Shown here: piece by piece, positions 43,970 through 47,444 of the stretch | Layout of the letters: each line of letters opens with the position of its first letter | Position numbering within the stretch: the first letter of the stretch is position 1 | DNA from: Deltaproteobacteria bacterium | GTDB taxonomy: Bacteria > Desulfobacterota > Deferrimicrobia > J040 | Assembly (NCBI GenBank): GCA_011773515.1 | Contig: WVXK01000016.1 | Coordinates: 18,107-65,550, forward strand | Length of the DNA: 47,444 bases | Reading direction: 5' to 3' | The notes under the pieces: model-generated | Database searches by the model: none | What the model was told of the DNA's origin: nothing | Seen by the model: only the letters and a program-made list of their open reading frames with translations | Program-made: the position numbers and the translations under genes

Positions 43970-45789
43970 GCAGCCTCGATATTTCTATGGTGCCCGCGAA
44001 AACGGGCATCTACCTCTTCAAGGACAAGAGGGGAAAGACGCTTTATGTCGGGAAGGCGAAGAATATCAGGGCACGCCTCCGGTCATATCAGAGCCCCGGG
44101 TCAGACTCTCGCCAGAGGATTCTCTATCTGATGCGTGAGGCAGCAACGGTCGAGTTTTTTCTCACAACCAGTGAGAGGGAAGCGCTTCTTCTGGAGAACA
44201 ACCTGATAAAGAAGCATCGTCCTCCTTACAACGTGTATTTCAGAGACGACAAGGAATACCTCTGCCTGAGAATCGACCTGAAGGAGCAGTTTCCCCGTTT
44301 TCAGCTGGTGAGAAAGGTAGCGAAAGATGGGGCGCTCTATCTAGGGCCGTACGAATCGGCGAAGAGAATACGCCACCTCCTGGGAATTGCCATCAAGCTC
44401 TTTCCCATGAGGACATGCTCTGACGCATGCCTTAAGGGCAGGGAGGGTCCTTGCATGCAATTTCAGATCAAAAGGTGTCCTGCACCCTGCGTCGGCCTCA
44501 TAAGCGAAGAGGAGTACAGGGAAAATATTCAGAGGGCCCTGAAATTTTTCCGGGGAGATTACAAAGCCGTTCGGGCAGAGCTGAGAAAAAAGATGAGGGA
44601 ATACGCGAAAAAGCTGAGGTACGAGGAGGCGGCTGAGGTCAGGGACAGGCTCAGGGTAATCGAAGATCTTTCTGCTTCACAGTCGGTTGTAAATGCCGCC
44701 CTTCCCGACACTGACGTTTTCGGAGTGTACCGGGAGGAAGACAGGGCTGCCGTTGCCATATTGTTCCTGAGAAACTGCAGGGTCATGGACGTGAGATGTT
44801 ATACCCTCAGCACGGGGGGGGCTTCTGACGGCGAGCTTATCGATTCGGTACTGTCTCAATATTACGGAGATGGATCGTATCTTCCCGCCGAGATAGTGGT
44901 TCCCCTTAAACCGGGTGACGCATTCATCGGAGCGTCTCTATCCGATGGGGCCGGGGAGGCCGTGGATCTCAGGGTCCCATTGCGGGGGAAGAGAAGGGAG
45001 CTTATGAACCTTGCTGCCGAAAATGCGAAAGCATACTTCGAGGCGAGGAGAAAAGGGGAGCTTCAATATGGCGAACTGATGGAGCGCATGGTGGAAAGGC
45101 TGAAACTTGAAAAGAGGCCCGTTCTCGTGGAGTGCTACGATGTGTCCCATCACAGTGGTGATAGTGCCGTGGGTGCCCTGGTAACGTTTGAGCATGGGAC
45201 ACCCAAAAAGGGCAGGTACCGGAAGTTCAAAATCAAACAGGATGGCGGCAGGGATGACTACACGATGATTTCCGAGATCCTGGGCAGGAGAATAAGAAGA
45301 GGGATCGACTTCGGGCGGTTTCCGGACCTGATTGTCATCGATGGGGGGAAAGGACATCTCATGGCGGCTTTGAAGGCGATAGGGGAGGCGCCCGAAAGGG
45401 CCGATATCGTTTCTATTGCAAAGGAGCGGGGAAGCAAGGGGGAGGGAAAAGATGACAGGGTGTACATCAGGGGAAGGAAGAATCCTCTCAAATTGAAATC
45501 TGACGATCCCGTGTTGCTCTTCCTGAAAAGGGTAAGGGACGAAGCACACCGGTTTGCCCTTTCTTTTCACCGATCAAGGGATGAGAAATCAAAGTTGGTA
45601 TCCATCATGAACAATTTCCCCGGTATCGGGCGGGTGAGGGTAAAGAAGCTGATGGATTCCTACGGGTCCGTCAGGGAAATCCTCGACAGGCCCCCGGCTG
45701 AAGTCGCCTCCCTTCTGAAAATATCCCCGTCGAAGGCGGCGGATTTCCTCGCATACCTCACAAAGGAGTACCCGCCAAGTTCGAACTGA
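43966..45789 (+). CDS. uvrC: Excinuclease ABC subunit C
   Basis: Dual-incision nuclease of excision repair, 607 residues. The N-terminal GIY-YIG nuclease domain has GIY at 14-16 and [16 protein letters not shown] cysteine cluster at 151, 155, 163, 171 and 175 ([10 protein letters not shown] through KRCPAPCVG) fits the [4Fe-4S] site known in UvrC. A UVR domain ([20 protein letters not shown]), the RNase H-like second nuclease domain ([18 protein letters not shown]) and C-terminal helix-hairpin-helix motifs ([15 protein letters not shown]) follow in the usual order. It overlaps uvrB by ATGA. Confidence 0.97.
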   Translation: MSSLDISMVPAKTGIYLFKDKRGKTLYVGKAKNIRARLRSYQSPGSDSRQRILYLMREAATVEFFLTTSEREALLLENNLIKKHRPPYNVYFRDDKEYLCLRIDLKEQFPRFQLVRKVAKDGALYLGPYESAKRIRHLLGIAIKLFPMRTCSDACLKGREGPCMQFQIKRCPAPCVGLISEEEYRENIQRALKFFRGDYKAVRAELRKKMREYAKKLRYEEAAEVRDRLRVIEDLSASQSVVNAALPDTDVFGVYREEDRAAVAILFLRNCRVMDVRCYTLSTGGASDGELIDSVLSQYYGDGSYLPAEIVVPLKPGDAFIGASLSDGAGEAVDLRVPLRGKRRELMNLAAENAKAYFEARRKGELQYGELMERMVERLKLEKRPVLVECYDVSHHSGDSAVGALVTFEHGTPKKGRYRKFKIKQDGGRDDYTMISEILGRRIRRGIDFGRFPDLIVIDGGKGHLMAALKAIGEAPERADIVSIAKERGSKGEGKDDRVYIRGRKNPLKLKSDDPVLLFLKRVRDEAHRFALSFHRSRDEKSKLVSIMNNFPGIGRVRVKKLMDSYGSVREILDRPPAEVASLLKISPSKAADFLAYLTKEYPPSSN

Positions 45790-45863
45790 GACTTAAACAG
45801 AGGCCATCAGGTCGTCTGTGAATTTCTAATTTTTCAGGCACACGCCTTGCTCTTCCGGAGCAT

Positions 45864-47441
45864 ATGCAGCCTCTTCGACCGCTTCTGCTCACCCAGTTGA
45901 CCCTCTCCTATTTTCTGGGATATCTGCTGCCGGTTGCCGATGCGGGTTTGTTGCTCCCTGGCTTCATAGTAAATATTTGCACCAAAACAGCGAAAAACGA
46001 TCGTGCGCTGGTTGTATTCTCTGCCCTTTTCTTCATTGCCGGTTCTGTTCGAGGGGTGCTTTCCGGTGTGAACTTACCCGGCGGACAGTATCTGAGTGGC
46101 GGGGAGACGGTCAGGTTTCTCGGTGTGGTTTCAGAGGTGAAGCAGGAGGGGCCTCTTGTTTGCCTGGTCGTGAGAGAAGCCCGGTTGGAACCGGTTTATG
46201 AAAACCGGGAACTGTTGTTCATTCCGAAAATCATGGTGCAGACATTCGGGGATTCCGGGTGGTACGAGTGCAGAAAAGGCAGCAGGGTACTCGGCCTGGG
46301 GAGGGTCAAGAAGCATTCCCTTTCAGGGTCGGGGTCTATATATGCAGCAAGGGCACTGGTCAGCGGTTTTCCATTCAAAATTGACCCGGTGAGGGGCGGA
46401 ATGATTTTTTTTGGGGAAAAAAGAAGGAGAGGAACGCGCGCAGTGCTCGTCTCCAAGATCTACGATGGGCTCCGTGACGCCAAAAGATATGAAATGGGAC
46501 AGGATTTCCTCCTCTCGATTCTCACGGGGAAAAGAGGGTACCATTCAACATGCAGAAAGGTGTTGGTCGATAGCGGCCTCGCTCACCTCCAGGCAATTTC
46601 CGGCCTTCACGTGGGTGTAGGATTTTTCTTCTTCGGCTTTGCGTCCCGCCTCCTTTTCCTCGTTATCAACCGCCTGGGTTTTATCTTTGACATGAATGGT
46701 CCGTCGCTTGTCCTGGCTGCACTCGGAACACTGGCATATGCTTTCCTGGCGGGCATGCCGGTCACCGTATCCCGGGCATACTCGATGATGATATTTTCCG
46801 CCTTGACGGTCCGGAAATACGACGACCGTTTTGTTTTCACACCCCTGGCGTTTGCTTTTTTCCTGGTGATCATCTCGGAACCCGCTGAGGCAATAACCGC
46901 CTCATTCGTTTTTTCGTTCCTTCTTACCTTTTACCTCCTTCTTCTGCTCGGGGCTCTCCTCCCCCGGTCGGCGGGCGGTGCCAAAACCGGGTTATGCATT
47001 TCGATTACCGCTTACTGTGCCTCGGTTCCCCTGGCTGCATACTTTTTCAAACGTGTTGCGCTTTTTGGTTTCATTTACAATGTTATCTTCGTCCCCCTCT
47101 TTGTCCCCCTCATCGGGCTGGCCCTGGTGTGGGCTTTGCTCTGTATACTAAGCTTTCCACTGGCAACGCTTGGCGGGGGAGCGCTTGCGATGCTCTTCGA
47201 TATTTTGCTTCGCGCCGTAAAATGGCTATGCAGATTTACGGGGCCCGCAACCCCGGTAAAAGTTCCGGGCCTTCCCCACCTGCTGCTTTATTTTGCTGCC
47301 TTCACTTTCATTTTGCTTCTTACTTTAAAGACGGGTAAAAATGCCGATAGAATTATAGAGGCCGGAGCAGAAGGGAGCGAAAAAAATAGGGGAAAAACTC
47401 GATTGTTTAAAAAAAATCAATCTGATAAACTTTCAAATTAA
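45864..47441 (+). CDS. Short ComEC/Rec2-like membrane protein
   Basis: Polytopic inner-membrane protein of 525 residues. N-terminal hydrophobic segments and an OB-like region (about residues 75-175) are followed by the Competence domain with its conserved HLQAISGLHVGVG (Ser246-Gly251 region) and roughly eight further membrane segments. ComEC carries single-stranded DNA across the inner membrane in natural transformation. This protein ends in a basic tail (RGKTRLFKKNQSDKLSN) after the last membrane segment and lacks the metallo-beta-lactamase nuclease domain found in full-length ComEC (about 750 residues); the stop codon lies within the window, so it is not cut by the edge. The start has GGAG only three bases away, so translation may be weak. 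Confidence 0.85.
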   Translation: MQPLRPLLLTQLTLSYFLGYLLPVADAGLLLPGFIVNICTKTAKNDRALVVFSALFFIAGSVRGVLSGVNLPGGQYLSGGETVRFLGVVSEVKQEGPLVCLVVREARLEPVYENRELLFIPKIMVQTFGDSGWYECRKGSRVLGLGRVKKHSLSGSGSIYAARALVSGFPFKIDPVRGGMIFFGEKRRRGTRAVLVSKIYDGLRDAKRYEMGQDFLLSILTGKRGYHSTCRKVLVDSGLAHLQAISGLHVGVGFFFFGFASRLLFLVINRLGFIFDMNGPSLVLAALGTLAYAFLAGMPVTVSRAYSMMIFSALTVRKYDDRFVFTPLAFAFFLVIISEPAEAITASFVFSFLLTFYLLLLLGALLPRSAGGAKTGLCISITAYCASVPLAAYFFKRVALFGFIYNVIFVPLFVPLIGLALVWALLCILSFPLATLGGGALAMLFDILLRAVKWLCRFTGPATPVKVPGLPHLLLYFAAFTFILLLTLKTGKNADRIIEAGAEGSEKNRGKTRLFKKNQSDKLSN

Positions 47442-47444
47442 ACT

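Noticed and set aside
1-47444. tRNA or rRNA genes, CRISPR arrays, insertion sequences, phage or integrase genes
   Set aside because: None was found by reading the intergenic regions and the coding products; gaps are short and no repeat arrays or transposase motifs were seen.

Overview
The window is a gene-dense bacterial chromosome segment with moderately high GC by eye. It holds one long plus-strand metabolic operon, a lipid and organic-acid redox region, a GTPase/signalling pair, a sulfur/molybdenum cofactor patch, and an isoprenoid/translation/DNA-repair block. I see no rRNA, tRNA, CRISPR array, insertion sequence or phage gene. The diaminopimelate-aminotransferase lysine route, a membrane FeS oxidoreductase of the EMO type, an MglA-type GTPase, CarD, an acyl-CoA carboxylase with a methylmalonyl-CoA mutase, and LarE together point to an anaerobic Desulfobacterota/'Deltaproteobacteria'-like organism. 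That assignment is an inference from gene content and should be tested with marker genes.

Region 1 (1-12136) runs entirely on the plus strand with overlapping or closely spaced genes: argD (cut by the window edge), argF, argG, argH, a 46-codon LptM-like lipoprotein gene, lysA, dapF, dapA, dapB, an FAH-family enzyme, dapL, folK, a TPR lipoprotein and a small transaldolase. From aspartate semialdehyde onward the lysine genes form a complete DapL-type pathway (DapA, DapB, DapL, DapF, LysA).

Region 2 (12137-27356) begins with an IclR regulator behind a near-consensus promoter. Next is a TetR regulator whose promoter carries a 20-bp perfect palindrome like Bacillus FadR operators, followed directly by an acyl-CoA dehydrogenase. 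A convergent membrane FeS oxidoreductase and a divergent GlcD/GlcF-like pair follow. Then come a biotin-dependent acyl-CoA carboxylase (beta, biotin carboxylase, biotin carrier), the catalytic subunit of a methylmalonyl-CoA mutase without its B12 domain, birA and coaX. The theme is acyl-CoA oxidation and propionate/methylmalonyl-CoA conversion feeding electrons to the membrane.

Region 3 (27364-38536) has an EF-G paralogue with altered GTPase motifs. It is followed by an MglA-like GTPase with a long acidic tail, coupled to a GAF-GAF-degenerate GGDEF protein, then MOSC and MogA/MoaB proteins. Facing these on the minus strand are LarE, a tRNA-thiolation-like PP-loop protein and a ThiF/MoeB-type E1 enzyme. 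A class V PLP enzyme (plus) and a DUF362 ferredoxin-like protein (minus) complete this part.

Region 4 (38537-47444) contains carD behind a strong promoter and an intrinsic terminator placed between promoter and gene (a candidate attenuator or small RNA). A second strong terminator follows carD, then ispDF, cysS, uvrB, uvrC and a short ComEC-like protein lacking the metallo-beta-lactamase domain. The most unusual items are the carD leader, the MglA/GAF pair, the LptM-like micro-gene, the short ComEC and the sulfur-transfer neighbourhood.
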